A stretch of 64,000 nucleotides of DNA from a candidate division WOR-1 bacterium RIFOXYB2_FULL_46_45 (GCA_001771585.1 MEUE01000001.1:186001-250000), one strand, 5' to 3'. Numbered from the stretch's first letter, positions 15,855 through 24,498 are shown. A program made the numbers and translations. Notes: generated from the letters alone by a model not told the origin.

Positions 15855-15947
15855 ACTCACCCTAAATCCCTCTCTTTTCAAGAGAGGGACTTTCCCCTTT
15901 GCTACTTTTCCCCCTCTCTAGAATAGAGAGGGGGTTAGGGGGTGAGT
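15855..15947. mobile_element. MITE-like 93-bp palindromic repeat supplying the glyS stop codon
   Basis: Termini ACTCACCCTAA (15855) and TTAGGGGGTGAGT (15947) are inverted repeats. Two inner hairpins follow: CCCTCTC with GAGAGGG, and CCCCCTCTC with GAGAGGGGG. There is no coding capacity. The right terminus encodes the last residues of GlyS (Leu-Thr-Pro) and its TAA stop at 15935-15937, so the element inserted at the end of that gene. Confidence 0.75.
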
Positions 15948-17881
15948 CTCCCAAAATCAGCAATTCTTAGATATAAACTCGAGATTGATTTCAGCAAAGC
16001 CAGGCGATTCACCTTGAGGCGCTCGTCCTTATGCATCACCAGGACCTTGTCGAAAAAGAGTGTAACCGGCTCGGTTAAATCGGCCAGTTTTTTTATCGCG
16101 TCAATATAACGGTTGTTGTTGATTGCCTCTTCAACTTCCCAGTTAATTTTCATATACGCTTCGTAGAGGGCTTTTTCCTCGACATCGGTAAGATCGTGTT
16201 CCTTAACCTGTTCCCGTGAGGCCTCTTTGCTGATCCGCTTGACCCGGTCTCCCGACATCCGCACCCCCTCAAACCAGGAAGCATTCCTGGTTTTCTGAAG
16301 CGCTTCCGCGCGGAGTGAAGCATCCAGTATATCGTTGAAGCCGGACAAGGCGGCATCGACTATGTCGTGTTTGTATCCCTTCTCCAAAAGTAGATTCTTT
16401 AGCCGCACCGCGATAAAATTGAGTACCGCCGCCGGGGCGATCTCTTCAAGTCCTAATGGAATCTTATGGTCTAAAATCGTGGAAATGACCCCCTGTGCCG
16501 CCCGCCGCAAGCCGTACGGATCGGTTGAACCGGACGGCTCGTAGCCGATTGAAAAACAGCCGACCAAAGTATCAAGCTTGTCTGCCAGGCCGACCACCGC
16601 ACCTTCAATTGATTTCGGGTGGACGGAATAATGCTCCAGGATTCCTTCCGCAACGACCGGCGATTCACCGCCTAAAAGAGCGTATTCGCGCCCCATCACT
16701 CCCTGCAGTTCGGGAAATTCAAAGACCATCTTGGTCGTTAAATCGGCCTTGCAAAGGGCGGCGATCCGATTAATCGCGGGGATTTTCCCATGATCTATTT
16801 TTGTTGATTTTACGATAAATTCGGCAAGTTTTTTAATCCTTTCGGTCTTCTCTTCCATGTTCCCCAGTTTTTCAAAAAAAGAGATCTTTTTCAGGTCGGC
16901 AATCCGGTCTTTTAACGGTATCTTGAGATCTTCCTCAAAAAAGAAACGGGCATCTTCCAGGCGTGCCGAGAGGACTTTTTCATTCCCCGCCCGGATATTC
17001 TTGTGATATTTTTTAGCGGCCCCGTCGGTTACAACGACAAAGCGCGGTTCCAACGACAGGTCGCGACCTATCGTTACCGGAAAGTACCTTTGGTTTTTTT
17101 TCATTGAAGTGATCAGCACTTCACGGGGCAATTTGAGATATTCCGCCTTAAACTTTCCGACCAGAACCGAAGGATACTCAACCAGGTAATTTACTTCATT
17201 TAAAAGTTCTTCGTCTATTAAGACGTGCTTTTCGGCTTTTTGTATTAATTTTCTAATCAATTCTTTTCGATTGTTTTGATCTACAATTATTTTTGCACTT
17301 TGCACTTTACGCTTTGCGCTCTCCGATTTGACCCCTGCCAGCTCAAACCTAACCGCCTTTTTTCCATAAAAAGCCGTAATCCGGTGGATCGGACGGATGA
17401 AACGGAAATCCAAATCCCCCCAGCGCATTGAGATCGGAAGATAAAGGGAAGAGATGATATGAGGGAGAAGCTGCTTTAAAACCCCCTCCGTTGCCTCCCC
17501 CTTCCTGCTGATCTTTGCGACCAGATATTTTTTGCCGTTAAAATCTTTGGTGACCAGCTTGTTTACATCAACCCCGGCCGATCTGGCAAAACCGGCCGCC
17601 GCGCGCTCGGCAAGCTCAAAGGGAGGACCTTTCATTTCGGAGACCAGATCTTCCTGTTTTGGGGCTAAAGCCTCAACGGATAAGACCAGCCGGCGGCAGG
17701 TGCCGAAAGTTTCTATTTTGGAATACGCTATCCGCGCGGCTGAAAGCTCCTGCGCGCTTTTATTCTTCAAATCCTCAATCAACGCCGGCATAAACCTGGC
17801 CGGAATTTCTTCACATACTATTTCGAGAAGTAGGTTGTTCATTTTTTTGTTGCGAACCTGCGAATAAATTCGCGGTTCCAT
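15935..17881 (-). CDS. glyS: Glycyl-tRNA synthetase beta subunit
   Basis: Beta subunit of the alpha2beta2 class II GlyRS; it binds tRNA-Gly and completes the enzyme with GlyQ. The family start is MNNLLLEIVCEEIPARFM at 17842, followed by ISMRWGDLDFRFIRPIHRI and GREYALLGGESPVVAEGI, and the DALR-like end near VMHKDERLKVNRLALL. The longer start at 17881 has the better ribosome binding site (GGGAG seven bases before) but adds MEPRIYSQVRNKK encoded by a palindromic repeat. The gene contains two in-frame repeat insertions, one encoding GRDLSL and one encoding SAKRKVQSAKI, and its stop codon comes from a MITE-like element. With 648 residues it is slightly shorter than the usual 690. Confidence 0.94.
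   Translation of the reverse strand: MEPRIYSQVRNKKMNNLLLEIVCEEIPARFMPALIEDLKNKSAQELSAARIAYSKIETFGTCRRLVLSVEALAPKQEDLVSEMKGPPFELAERAAAGFARSAGVDVNKLVTKDFNGKKYLVAKISRKGEATEGVLKQLLPHIISSLYLPISMRWGDLDFRFIRPIHRITAFYGKKAVRFELAGVKSESAKRKVQSAKIIVDQNNRKELIRKLIQKAEKHVLIDEELLNEVNYLVEYPSVLVGKFKAEYLKLPREVLITSMKKNQRYFPVTIGRDLSLEPRFVVVTDGAAKKYHKNIRAGNEKVLSARLEDARFFFEEDLKIPLKDRIADLKKISFFEKLGNMEEKTERIKKLAEFIVKSTKIDHGKIPAINRIAALCKADLTTKMVFEFPELQGVMGREYALLGGESPVVAEGILEHYSVHPKSIEGAVVGLADKLDTLVGCFSIGYEPSGSTDPYGLRRAAQGVISTILDHKIPLGLEEIAPAAVLNFIAVRLKNLLLEKGYKHDIVDAALSGFNDILDASLRAEALQKTRNASWFEGVRMSGDRVKRISKEASREQVKEHDLTDVEEKALYEAYMKINWEVEEAINNNRYIDAIKKLADLTEPVTLFFDKVLVMHKDERLKVNRLALLKSISSLYLRIADFGRLTP
17052..17075. 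repeat. 24-bp palindrome inside glyS, related to that in tsaC
   Basis: AACGACAGGTCG is followed by its near inverse CGACCTATCGTT, with one mismatched pair. It encodes IGRDLSL in frame. The central CGACAGGTCGCGACCT is shared with the palindrome at 3096-3115. Confidence 0.8.
17294..17320 (-). repeat. AAAGTGCAAAG-type repeat inside glyS
   Basis: On the minus strand the stretch reads GCGCAAAGCGTAAAGTGCAA and then AGTGCAAAAA, encoding SAKRKVQSAKI. The same words occur between genes at 20191-20215 and, in a related form, at 2755-2833. Confidence 0.7.
17854..17879. repeat. Palindrome at the glyS 5' end
   Basis: GAACCTGCGAATAAATTCGC continues as GGTTCC, so that GCGAAT/ATTCGC and AACC/GGTT pair. It has the same outer frame (GGAACC and AGGTT) as the element at 18107-18133 with a different core. 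Confidence 0.75.
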
Positions 17882-18063
17882 TAACGGGCTCCCGCCCCGA
17901 TTGAAATCGGGGCACCCTGGGAATACCTTTTGTCTTCTCCTTCCCTATTTGACGGATACTCCTGAAAAAAGCGCCTCGCGGATATCCCCTTAATGAATTT
18001 CTTCATTTCACCATCCAGTGAGTTTTTTCTTTTATACGTATTAAAAACATAATGATATAACAT
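17881..18063 (-). pseudogene. Remnant of an IS200/RAYT-type Y1 transposase
   Basis: A 60-codon reading frame starts MLYHYVFNTYKRKNSL, which resembles the first strand of Y1 (IS200/IS605 or REP-associated) transposases, and continues with MKKFIKGISARRFFQEYPSN, which resembles the later helix of the same family (K-G-x-S-A-R). The HUH motif and catalytic Tyr that should lie between and after these segments are absent, so an internal deletion and a frame change are likely. Its TAA overlaps the glyS upstream ATG at 17881 (TAATG). It sits in a cluster of four palindromes, the kind of element such transposases mobilise. No active product is expected. Confidence 0.65.
17894..17913. repeat. GCCCCGATT palindrome between glyS and glyQ
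   Basis: GCCCCGATT and AATCGGGGC flank a two-base loop: a perfect nine-pair stem. It lies inside the transposase remnant frame and contributes the GGGAG used as a possible ribosome binding site for the longer glyS start. Confidence 0.75.
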
Positions 18064-18076
18064 ATTTACCTCGGGT

Positions 18077-18094
18077 GCGAAAATTTATTTTCGC
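18077..18094. repeat. GCGAAAAT palindrome between glyS and glyQ
   Basis: GCGAAAAT, two T bases, ATTTTCGC: a perfect eight-pair stem located just upstream of the transposase remnant. Confidence 0.7.
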
Positions 18095-18106
18095 GGGCCC
18101 CCGACA

Positions 18107-18133
18107 GGAACCGAGACTTCAGTCTCAGGTTCC
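18107..18133. repeat. GGAACC-GAGACT palindrome between glyS and glyQ
   Basis: GGAACCGAGACT, TC, AGTCTC, A, GGTTCC: a 12-pair stem with one bulge. It lies 20 bases after the glyQ stop codon. Its outer frame matches the element at 17854-17879. Confidence 0.8.
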
Positions 18134-18152
18134 GATTCCATTTCTTCCTTTC

Positions 18153-19040
18153 CTATGCCTTACCTGTGCCTATGCCTGCGCCTACGCCTTGGATCCCCTC
18201 TCCCAAGTAAACTTTGGCGGCCCATTTGGCCATCTTCCTAATCTTCAAAAGATGCTGCATCCGCTCCGCCACCGAAAGAGCCCCGCGAGCATCCAGGATG
18301 TTAAAATAGTGGGAGCATTTTAGAATATAATCATAGGCGGGAAGAACCAGATTCTTCTTCAAAAGCCGAATCGCCTCCGTTTCAAAAATAGCAAACAGAT
18401 TCTGCAAAGCGGCGATATCCGCCTCTTCAAAATTATATTTCGAATGTTCCTGCTCCTGCCGCAAATAAATATCGCCGTATTTGACCCCCTTCGTCCACTC
18501 AATATCATAAACCGAATTGACCTTTTGGATAAACATCGCCAGCCGCTCCAGCCCGTAGGTCAATTCGACGGAAACCGGCTTGCAGGGGAAGCCGCCGCAC
18601 TCCTGAAAATAGGTAAACTGGGTAACTTCCATCCCCTCCGCCCAGACCTCCCATCCGGTCCCCCATGCTCCCAAGGCGGGCGATTCCCAGTTATCTTCGA
18701 CAAAACGGACATCGTGATGGGAGGGCTCAATCCCAATCGCGCGAAGTGAATTCAAATATAACTCCTGAACATTAAGCGGCGACGGTTTTAGAAGGACCTG
18801 GTACTGAAAATAATGGAAGAGGCGGTTCGGATTCTCTCCATATCTCCCGTCGGTCGGCCGGCGGACCGGGTCGATATAGGCAACCTTGGTCGGCTTGGGA
18901 CCGAGCGCCCCGAAAAAAGTGGCGGGAGACATCGTCGCCGCCCCTTTTTCCACATCGTACGGCTGGCGGATGACACAACCCTCGCCGGACCAATAGCGAT
19001 TTAAGGTTGCTATAATATCCTGAAAAGATATCTTTTTCAT
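18153..19040 (-). CDS. glyQ: Glycyl-tRNA synthetase alpha subunit
   Basis: Catalytic subunit of the two-subunit GlyRS, which activates glycine and pairs with GlyS. The class II core is clear: [20 protein letters not shown] at the start, [37 protein letters not shown], and [12 protein letters not shown]. The normal protein ends soon after the residue LGE near position 279; here a short extension [14 protein letters not shown] is encoded by the same Gly-rich repeat that is inserted in purH. The start overlaps the stop of the upstream flavoprotein gene (ATGA at 19040-19037). About 270 bases holding repeats and a transposase remnant separate it from glyS. Confidence 0.96.
   Translation of the reverse strand: MKKISFQDIIATLNRYWSGEGCVIRQPYDVEKGAATMSPATFFGALGPKPTKVAYIDPVRRPTDGRYGENPNRLFHYFQYQVLLKPSPLNVQELYLNSLRAIGIEPSHHDVRFVEDNWESPALGAWGTGWEVWAEGMEVTQFTYFQECGGFPCKPVSVELTYGLERLAMFIQKVNSVYDIEWTKGVKYGDIYLRQEQEHSKYNFEEADIAALQNLFAIFETEAIRLLKKNLVLPAYDYILKCSHYFNILDARGALSVAERMQHLLKIRKMAKWAAKVYLGEGIQGVGAGIGTGKA
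18156..18188 (-). repeat. GGCATAGGCGCAGG-type repeat at the 3' end of glyQ
   Basis: On the minus strand GGCGTAGGCGCAGGCATAGG is followed by CACAGGTAAGG and the stop. It differs from the purH copy (5312-5340) at a few bases and adds the C-terminal tail [10 protein letters not shown]. Confidence 0.7.
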
Positions 19041-20167
19041 TTTCTCTGCAAAGCCTTCATCAATACTTGCGGGCGCTTCAAAACTCCCATAATCAGTGTC
19101 CCGATTGTCGAATAGGTTTTAAAATTGGACATCAAGCTCCAGGCGATTGACGAGTGGTTCTCAAAATCTCCGATCTTCTCAACCAGGTGCACATTGTCTT
19201 TGAGATAATTAAAAAGCTTGAGCAGAACATCCTCCCCCAGTCCCTCGGTTAGGCTCCTCAGCATAAGGCAGAATTTTACCTCCTGCCCGTACGCTTCCTG
19301 CCAGTCGGTCTCATATTGCTTCAGGTTCCCGTCCTTGATCGCCCGCGCAAGATGCTCCGCCCCGCGCATGCCGTAATAGATCCCGCCGGAGGTGATCGGC
19401 TTGAGCTGACAGCCGGCGTCGCCGACCAAGGCGGCGTTGTTTTCAAAAACCAGGTCCGAGGTCCCGATCGGGATCGGTCCGGCATTCCTTTCAATTATCT
19501 CTCCATCGATCCGGCGTTCTTTGATAAAATTCTCCAGTTCTTGATATGGGTTCTCCGCCATCGTCCCAACCCTGATTACCCCGTTCCCTTCCGGGATAAC
19601 CCAAGTGAAGAGGGAAAAGGGCTTGCTGTAAATTACTTCAACTCGATCGCGATCCGGGATCTCTTTTTTTATCCTGTATTGCAGTCCGCGGTAAATTTTG
19701 AGGGCGGAAGAGAACCCGAGCTGATTCCTGACTTTGGAGTGCGGTCCGTCCGCTCCGATTAAAAGATCGGTATAATATTCTCCGTTATTGGTTTTGACAT
19801 TGTAGCCGGGGCCGTTTTTTTCCGCACCCTCGAAGCGGGTGTTAAATTCGATGTTTAACCCGTGACTCAATTCCTGGTCAAAGATATCCCGCTTGACGAT
19901 ATAGGCGACCCCGTCGCGTTTCAAAAGAAAGGCGGAGTTTTTAAACTGCACTTTGGCGCCGTCGATGACATTGATGATCGATTTTTTTGAGAGCGGAATT
20001 TGGGAATGCTTGAAGACATCTTTCCCCAAAATCCCGGCGCAAGCGACCGGACGGCCGACTTCGGCGTGTTCTTCAAGCAATAGAGGAGAAAATCCGTAGG
20101 ATTTTAAGAGTTGTCCGAGGTAGCATCCGATCGGCCCGGCGCCGACGATGATAATTTTTCTGTGCAT
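19037..20167 (-). CDS. FAD-dependent oxidoreductase, geranylgeranyl reductase family
   Basis: The family reduces prenyl double bonds of polyprenyl lipids or related substrates using FAD and an electron donor. The dinucleotide fold is [17 protein letters not shown] at the N-terminus, with [12 protein letters not shown] near residue 45, [14 protein letters not shown] near 140, and the second FAD motif [22 protein letters not shown] near 255. The length of 376 is typical. The gene has its own TATAAT box nine bases before the ATG and no Shine-Dalgarno site, and glyQ overlaps its end. The exact substrate is unknown; a role in saturating the polyprenyl carrier of the neighbouring glycan locus would be speculation. 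Confidence 0.85.
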   Translation of the reverse strand: MHRKIIIVGAGPIGCYLGQLLKSYGFSPLLLEEHAEVGRPVACAGILGKDVFKHSQIPLSKKSIINVIDGAKVQFKNSAFLLKRDGVAYIVKRDIFDQELSHGLNIEFNTRFEGAEKNGPGYNVKTNNGEYYTDLLIGADGPHSKVRNQLGFSSALKIYRGLQYRIKKEIPDRDRVEVIYSKPFSLFTWVIPEGNGVIRVGTMAENPYQELENFIKERRIDGEIIERNAGPIPIGTSDLVFENNAALVGDAGCQLKPITSGGIYYGMRGAEHLARAIKDGNLKQYETDWQEAYGQEVKFCLMLRSLTEGLGEDVLLKLFNYLKDNVHLVEKIGDFENHSSIAWSLMSNFKTYSTIGTLIMGVLKRPQVLMKALQRK

Positions 20168-20176
20168 TATTTGTTA

Positions 20177-20206
20177 ATTATAGCATGGAAAAAGTGCAAA
20201 ACTCAA
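20177..20206 (-). promoter_or_regulatory. Promoter of the flavoprotein-glyQ-glyS operon, apparently leaderless
   Basis: On the minus strand TTGAGT (20206-20201), an 18-base spacer and TATAAT (20182-20177) precede the ATG at 20167 by nine bases without a ribosome binding site. The -35 lies inside the AAAGTGCAAAG-type repeat. Confidence 0.65.
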
Positions 20207-20215
20207 AGTGCAAAG
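20191..20215 (-). repeat. AAAGTGCAAAG-type repeat before the flavoprotein gene
   Basis: The plus strand reads AAAGTGCAAAACTCAAAGTG and then CAAAG, directly following the stop codon of the WecA-like gene. It shares words with the in-frame copy in glyS. Confidence 0.6.
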
Positions 20216-21244
20216 CTACGTATAGACCTTGACCCGCAGTAGAAAAACGCAAGCGAAGACGGCCAATGTTATTACAATAATAATCAAAGAAAAAAACTGG
20301 ACCAGGCTGGCGGTAACCATCGACAAGGCGATCGCGCCCAGAACAATCTGGACGGCGTAAAGGGTTAGAACGGTCATCTTTTGGGATAGTCCCATCAGAT
20401 GGATCCGGTGATGAGAATGGTCCTTTCCCGGAGTGCTCATTTTTAAATTATGCAAAAGGCGATTGGAAAAGACAAAAAAAGTATCAAAAATTGGAATCCC
20501 CAGAATTATCAGGGGAACAATAAAAGAGACAAATTGGAGGCGGGGAATATTCAAGACCAGCGCAATATTCCATAGGCTGAAGATTTTTAATTTCATGGCA
20601 ATGGTCGCCAGGATAAAGCCGATAAAGGTGGAGCCCTCTTCCCCCAGAAATATGGAGGCGGGGTTGAAATTATATTTTAAAAATCCCAGACAAGCTCCGG
20701 CAAGGGCAATTGAAAGAATCGCGACATCGGACAAGTTGTTGCTTAGACCCAGAACAAAAAAAGATAAGCCGGCAAAAAAGGCGACCCCGGATACAAGACC
20801 GTCCATGCCGTCAAGCATATTAAAAGAATTGGTCATAAAGGTGATAAAGCAGGCGGAAAGGATTAAATTAAACCACCACCAGGGAAACAAAAAGACCCCG
20901 ATTCCGGTCAAGTGAACAAACAAGAGCGCAAACACCAAATGCGACCAGATCTTGATCCTGGCTCTAATTTTTATTCCGGCATCGTCCAAAAAACCAAAGA
21001 GGATAAAGATCAGGCCAAAAAACAAGATCCAAAGCAACTCCGGTGTTTTGGGGGCAAAAAACAACAAGGACAAGGACGAGGACAAGAAGATGGCCATACC
21101 ACCCATTAGCGGGATCGGTTTATCATGGATCTTGCGGTGGTTGGGGTGGTCGAGGACATTTATCCTTCTGGCCAGCAATTTAGCCAATGGGGTTAAGGAG
21201 AGAGACAAGATTAGGGCTATAAAAAAGCAAATTAATTGTTCCAT
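20216..21244 (-). CDS. Undecaprenyl-phosphate sugar-1-phosphate transferase (WecA/MraY family)
   Basis: This polytopic membrane enzyme starts glycan synthesis by transferring a HexNAc-1-phosphate from UDP to polyprenyl phosphate. Typical features are HRKIHDKPIPLMGGMAIF near residue 37, FGFLDDAGIKIRARIK near 85, the catalytic TNSFNMLDGMDGL near 142, and the LGEEGSTFIGF and DHSHHRIHLMG segments. Ten or so hydrophobic helices are visible. The last His-rich motif is like that of WecA/TagO rather than MraY. It is at the end of the polysaccharide locus, and its ATG overlaps the stop of the epimerase gene (TAATG), consistent with initiating the glycan encoded upstream. Confidence 0.9.
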   Translation of the reverse strand: MEQLICFFIALILSLSLTPLAKLLARRINVLDHPNHRKIHDKPIPLMGGMAIFLSSSLSLLFFAPKTPELLWILFFGLIFILFGFLDDAGIKIRARIKIWSHLVFALLFVHLTGIGVFLFPWWWFNLILSACFITFMTNSFNMLDGMDGLVSGVAFFAGLSFFVLGLSNNLSDVAILSIALAGACLGFLKYNFNPASIFLGEEGSTFIGFILATIAMKLKIFSLWNIALVLNIPRLQFVSFIVPLIILGIPIFDTFFVFSNRLLHNLKMSTPGKDHSHHRIHLMGLSQKMTVLTLYAVQIVLGAIALSMVTASLVQFFSLIIIVITLAVFACVFLLRVKVYT

Positions 21245-22197
21245 TATTTTAATTTTTTAAACACGCGAATATTATAAAATTCGTCTTTTTCATAATCACC
21301 GTAAGAATCCCGATGGTTATAAAGATCAAGAACAATATCTTTGATGGAATAGCGCGGATCAAAGCCCAGCTCTATTTTGGCTTTTTCAATTGAAACTTTG
21401 TAGTTGCGAAAATCATCGATATTTTTTATCTCAATTTGAATTTTTTTGCCGGACAACGCTTCTACCTCCTCCTTGACCAGATCGGCCACCGCGCCAACGG
21501 TAAAATTTCCGGAACAAACATTAAAGATGCCGCTTATGCCGTCATCCGCCTGGATCGCCCGCAAATAGGCCTCAACGCAATCCCTGACATCATAGACCGG
21601 CCGCCAGATCGCAGCGTTGTTTACCGTGATTTTACCCGAGGTCATGGCCGATTTGAACATGGTATTGACGATTAAATCCATCCGCATGCGGGGGCTATGT
21701 CCGGAGACCGTCCCCTGGCGCAAGGCGATTACCGAAAAACCGTCCCTGATCATTTGAAGCGCCCCCCGCTCTCCCTGAAGTTTTGAAATGCCGTAAGGAT
21801 AATCGCAGGTGACCGGATCGGTTTCGAGGTACAGGTGATCCTGAGCATACCCATAGACCGAACAGGAAGAGGCGTAAATAAATCTTTTTACTCCCGCGTT
21901 TTTGGCCCGGTAGGCAAGATAAGAAGGGAGTGCCCCGTTGTCAATAAAATTTCTAACCGGATTAAATTCGGCCATAGGGTCGTTTGAAAGACCGGCCAGA
22001 AAAATAACCCGGTCATAATCTTTCAAATCCGCTTCATGGCAATCGAAAAGATTCTTTTTGATTATTTTGACCTGTTTTGGGAGATGGTTCCCAAACCAAA
22101 AAAGATCAATGACATCGACTTCATAATTGTGTTCCAAAAGAGCTGGGACAAGGACGGAACCGATGTAGCCCGCGCCGCCGGCGATTAGAAGTTTCAT
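21244..22197 (-). CDS. NAD-dependent sugar epimerase/dehydratase
   Basis: Extended short-chain dehydrogenase acting on a nucleotide sugar. The NAD fold MKLLIAGGAGYIGSVLVPAL, the SSCSVYG strand and the catalytic Tyr-x3-Lys in YPYGISKLQGE (about residue 140) are present. The start at 22197 is chosen for its GGAGGTAGGA site; a longer frame to 22215 would overlap the upstream gene more. It is similar to the epimerase at 52489-53520 (both have an AGLSNDP segment). Substrate is not determined by the sequence. It overlaps nothing downstream except one base with the WecA-like start. Confidence 0.88.
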   Translation of the reverse strand: MKLLIAGGAGYIGSVLVPALLEHNYEVDVIDLFWFGNHLPKQVKIIKKNLFDCHEADLKDYDRVIFLAGLSNDPMAEFNPVRNFIDNGALPSYLAYRAKNAGVKRFIYASSCSVYGYAQDHLYLETDPVTCDYPYGISKLQGERGALQMIRDGFSVIALRQGTVSGHSPRMRMDLIVNTMFKSAMTSGKITVNNAAIWRPVYDVRDCVEAYLRAIQADDGISGIFNVCSGNFTVGAVADLVKEEVEALSGKKIQIEIKNIDDFRNYKVSIEKAKIELGFDPRYSIKDIVLDLYNHRDSYGDYEKDEFYNIRVFKKLK

Positions 22198-22199
22198 TC

Positions 22200-23108
22200 C
22201 TACCTCCGCTTGCATGTTATCTTAATGCTATTTAATATTATTTTCAAGCTTGTTAAGACAATAAATCCAAAAAAAGTAACGGTGGTCATTGGATTCAGCC
22301 AAGATTTCAAATAATGTTTTCTGAAATAATTATAGGCCGATTTATGCATCTGATAAATCATCAAATTTGATAAAAACAAGCCCCTTTTTCCGCCGCCTTT
22401 ACCGGTAAAATGTATAATTTCGGCCTCGGGGATAAAACAGATTTTCCAACCCGCGTCATGGATCCTTTTACACCAGTCGGTGTCTTCCCAATAGATAAAA
22501 AAGTTTTTATCGTCCAACATCCCTACTTGATCAATTACGGATTTTCTAACCATCAATGCCGCACCGGAAGCCCAGTCGATTTCACGGATAGAATCATAAT
22601 TCCAATTTGAAAGCAGGTTTTTGGAAGACCAAGGGTTATTTGGGAATAATTTAGTTAAAAGAGAAGCCCTGCCAAACATGGTCCCCCAGGGAGTTGGGAA
22701 AGTACGGCAATTACGTTGAATTGTTTTTCCATCGGCATCATAAAGTTTACAAGTAAGCGCGCCAACTTTGGGATTAGCCTCCATAAAGGCAACCATTTTA
22801 TCCAAAGCATCGTTTTTTAAGATGGTATCGTTATTTAGTAAAATTACGTATTTACCCACAGCCATTCTTATTGCCTGATTATTGGCATAAGCAAAGCCTT
22901 TGTTTTGTTTATTCGCAATGATTTTTACTTGGGAAAATGCCTTTTTAATCGACTCACGACTACCGTCGGTAGAATTGTTGTCGACTAGGATTATCTCAAA
23001 TGATAACAACTTTGTTTTGTCGTAGATGGAGCGGAGGCAGTTGGTGGTTAATTCTTGAGAGTTGTGGTTGATAAGACAAATGGATAAATGTTTCGCATTA
23101 GTATACAT
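22200..23108 (-). CDS. Family 2 glycosyltransferase (rhamnosyltransferase-like)
   Basis: A GT-A transferase: [21 protein letters not shown] at the start, [13 protein letters not shown] near residue 40, and the nucleotide/metal site [11 protein letters not shown] near 92. The [21 protein letters not shown] segment near 207 is the acceptor-side motif common in WbbL-type rhamnosyltransferases. The C-terminus holds a hydrophobic stretch ([16 protein letters not shown]) that could anchor it at the membrane. It overlaps the end of the gmd gene by 11 bases. Donor sugar is not known. Confidence 0.88.
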   Translation of the reverse strand: MYTNAKHLSICLINHNSQELTTNCLRSIYDKTKLLSFEIILVDNNSTDGSRESIKKAFSQVKIIANKQNKGFAYANNQAIRMAVGKYVILLNNDTILKNDALDKMVAFMEANPKVGALTCKLYDADGKTIQRNCRTFPTPWGTMFGRASLLTKLFPNNPWSSKNLLSNWNYDSIREIDWASGAALMVRKSVIDQVGMLDDKNFFIYWEDTDWCKRIHDAGWKICFIPEAEIIHFTGKGGGKRGLFLSNLMIYQMHKSAYNYFRKHYLKSWLNPMTTVTFFGFIVLTSLKIILNSIKITCKRR

Positions 23109-24126
23109 CTTTTTTGTTTTCTATTAATTTTAAGTCTTCTCGAACCATTATCCTTACCAATTCGTCAAATTTTACCTTGGGCTTCCAACCTAGCTTACTA
23201 TTTGCTTTACTTGAATCACCCAATAAAAAATCAACTTCAGATGGTCGAAAATATTGCGGATCAATTTCAACTAAAACCTTTCCATTTGCGCAATTAACCC
23301 CTTTTTCATCTACCCCCTTACCCTTCCAGACTAATTCTATTCCAATCTCGGCAAAAGCCCTCTCACAAAACTCTTTAACTGTATGAGTTTCCCCTGTTGC
23401 AATCACATAATCATCAGGCCGATCTGCTTGCAACATCAACCACATAGCCTCCACATAATCAGGCGCGTATCCCCAATCGCGTTTGGCATTGAGATTTCCT
23501 AAAAGAAGCTTTTCCTGAAGGCCATTTTTTATTTTTGAAACAGCTTCTGTAATCTTGCGTGTAACAAAAGTCCGGCCTCTTCTGGGAGATTCATGGTTAA
23601 ATAGAATGCCGCTACACGCAAAAAGCTTATAAGCTTCGCGATAATTAACGGTAATCCAATGCGCGTAAAGCTTGGCCACACCATAAGGGCTGCGAGGGTG
23701 AAAGGGAGTTTTTTCGTTTTGCGGAACAGTTTCGGAAAATCCTCCAAACATTTCACTGGTGGATGCCTGATAAAATTTTGTTTTAACCCCAGATTCTTTG
23801 ATCGCGTCAAGCAAACGAAGTGTTCCAATCGCATCAGTTTCCGCGGTATATTCCGGCACATCAAATGAAACCTTAACATGTGATTGGGCGCCTAAATTAT
23901 AAATCTCATCCGGCCGTATTTTTTCTATCAAACGGCTAAGACAAGAAGAATCTGTTAAGTCTGCATGATAAACCTTAATTTGATGCAGAATATGATCAAT
24001 CCTTTCTGTGTTAAAAACCGAAGCCCGCCGCATAGCACCGTAAACCTCGTACCCCTTGACTAATAAAAACTCAGCCAGATAAGAACCATCCTGACCAGTG
24101 ATCCCAGTAATAAATGCTTTTTTCAT
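23098..24126 (-). CDS. gmd: GDP-mannose 4,6-dehydratase
   Basis: Converts GDP-mannose to GDP-4-keto-6-deoxymannose, the precursor of GDP-perosamine, fucose, rhamnose and colitose. The NADP fold [17 protein letters not shown], the R-R-A-S-x-F-N-T segment, the [15 protein letters not shown] strand, the catalytic STSEMFG (Thr/Ser and Glu, about residue 128) and Tyr-x3-Lys in [10 protein letters not shown] (about 152) are all intact, as is [17 protein letters not shown]. The length of 342 is normal. Together with the aminotransferase at 37508-38614 it would give GDP-perosamine. It overlaps the neighbouring genes on both sides. Confidence 0.94.
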   Translation of the reverse strand: MKKAFITGITGQDGSYLAEFLLVKGYEVYGAMRRASVFNTERIDHILHQIKVYHADLTDSSCLSRLIEKIRPDEIYNLGAQSHVKVSFDVPEYTAETDAIGTLRLLDAIKESGVKTKFYQASTSEMFGGFSETVPQNEKTPFHPRSPYGVAKLYAHWITVNYREAYKLFACSGILFNHESPRRGRTFVTRKITEAVSKIKNGLQEKLLLGNLNAKRDWGYAPDYVEAMWLMLQADRPDDYVIATGETHTVKEFCERAFAEIGIELVWKGKGVDEKGVNCANGKVLVEIDPQYFRPSEVDFLLGDSSKANSKLGWKPKVKFDELVRIMVREDLKLIENKKDVY

Positions 24127-24494
24127 TTTGCCGATTGCTGCTCCTTTTTATTCTGATTTTCAGACGCCACCGCTTTAAATATTGCGAATTCTTGTGCAAT
24201 ATCTTTGATTTGTATGGATAAAACAGATATTTTCATCGAAAAATATATCAACATTACCAGGATAAAGCACGAGCTAAACAAAAGCAATACCGAGAATGGC
24301 AAAGCTACTCCAAAAACATCTTTGATCCTACTTAAAAAGTCCTGATTGAGTGTAAGAAAGATCATCAATATTATAATAAATAACCACCATAAAGTAATAG
24401 CTTCGCTGATCTTTTTGCGCCTTAGAAGATCAAATATAAATCCTAAAAGCAATAGCGCAAGTACCACAATTGCCAATTGAACTCGGATTGACAT
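24123..24494 (-). CDS. Small DUF2304-type membrane protein
   Basis: A 123-residue protein with three hydrophobic helices (about residues 7-22, 32-50 and 64-86) followed by a coiled-coil-like C-terminus rich in Gln, Lys and Glu. The motif [15 protein letters not shown] between the first two helices is typical of DUF2304 proteins, which are regularly encoded beside DPM1-like glycosyltransferases, as here (five bases from the upstream gene). It may anchor or regulate that transferase. It overlaps the gmd start (ATGA). Confidence 0.75.
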   Translation of the reverse strand: MSIRVQLAIVVLALLLLGFIFDLLRRKKISEAITLWWLFIIILMIFLTLNQDFLSRIKDVFGVALPFSVLLLFSSCFILVMLIYFSMKISVLSIQIKDIAQEFAIFKAVASENQNKKEQQSAK

Positions 24495-24498
24495 TTTT

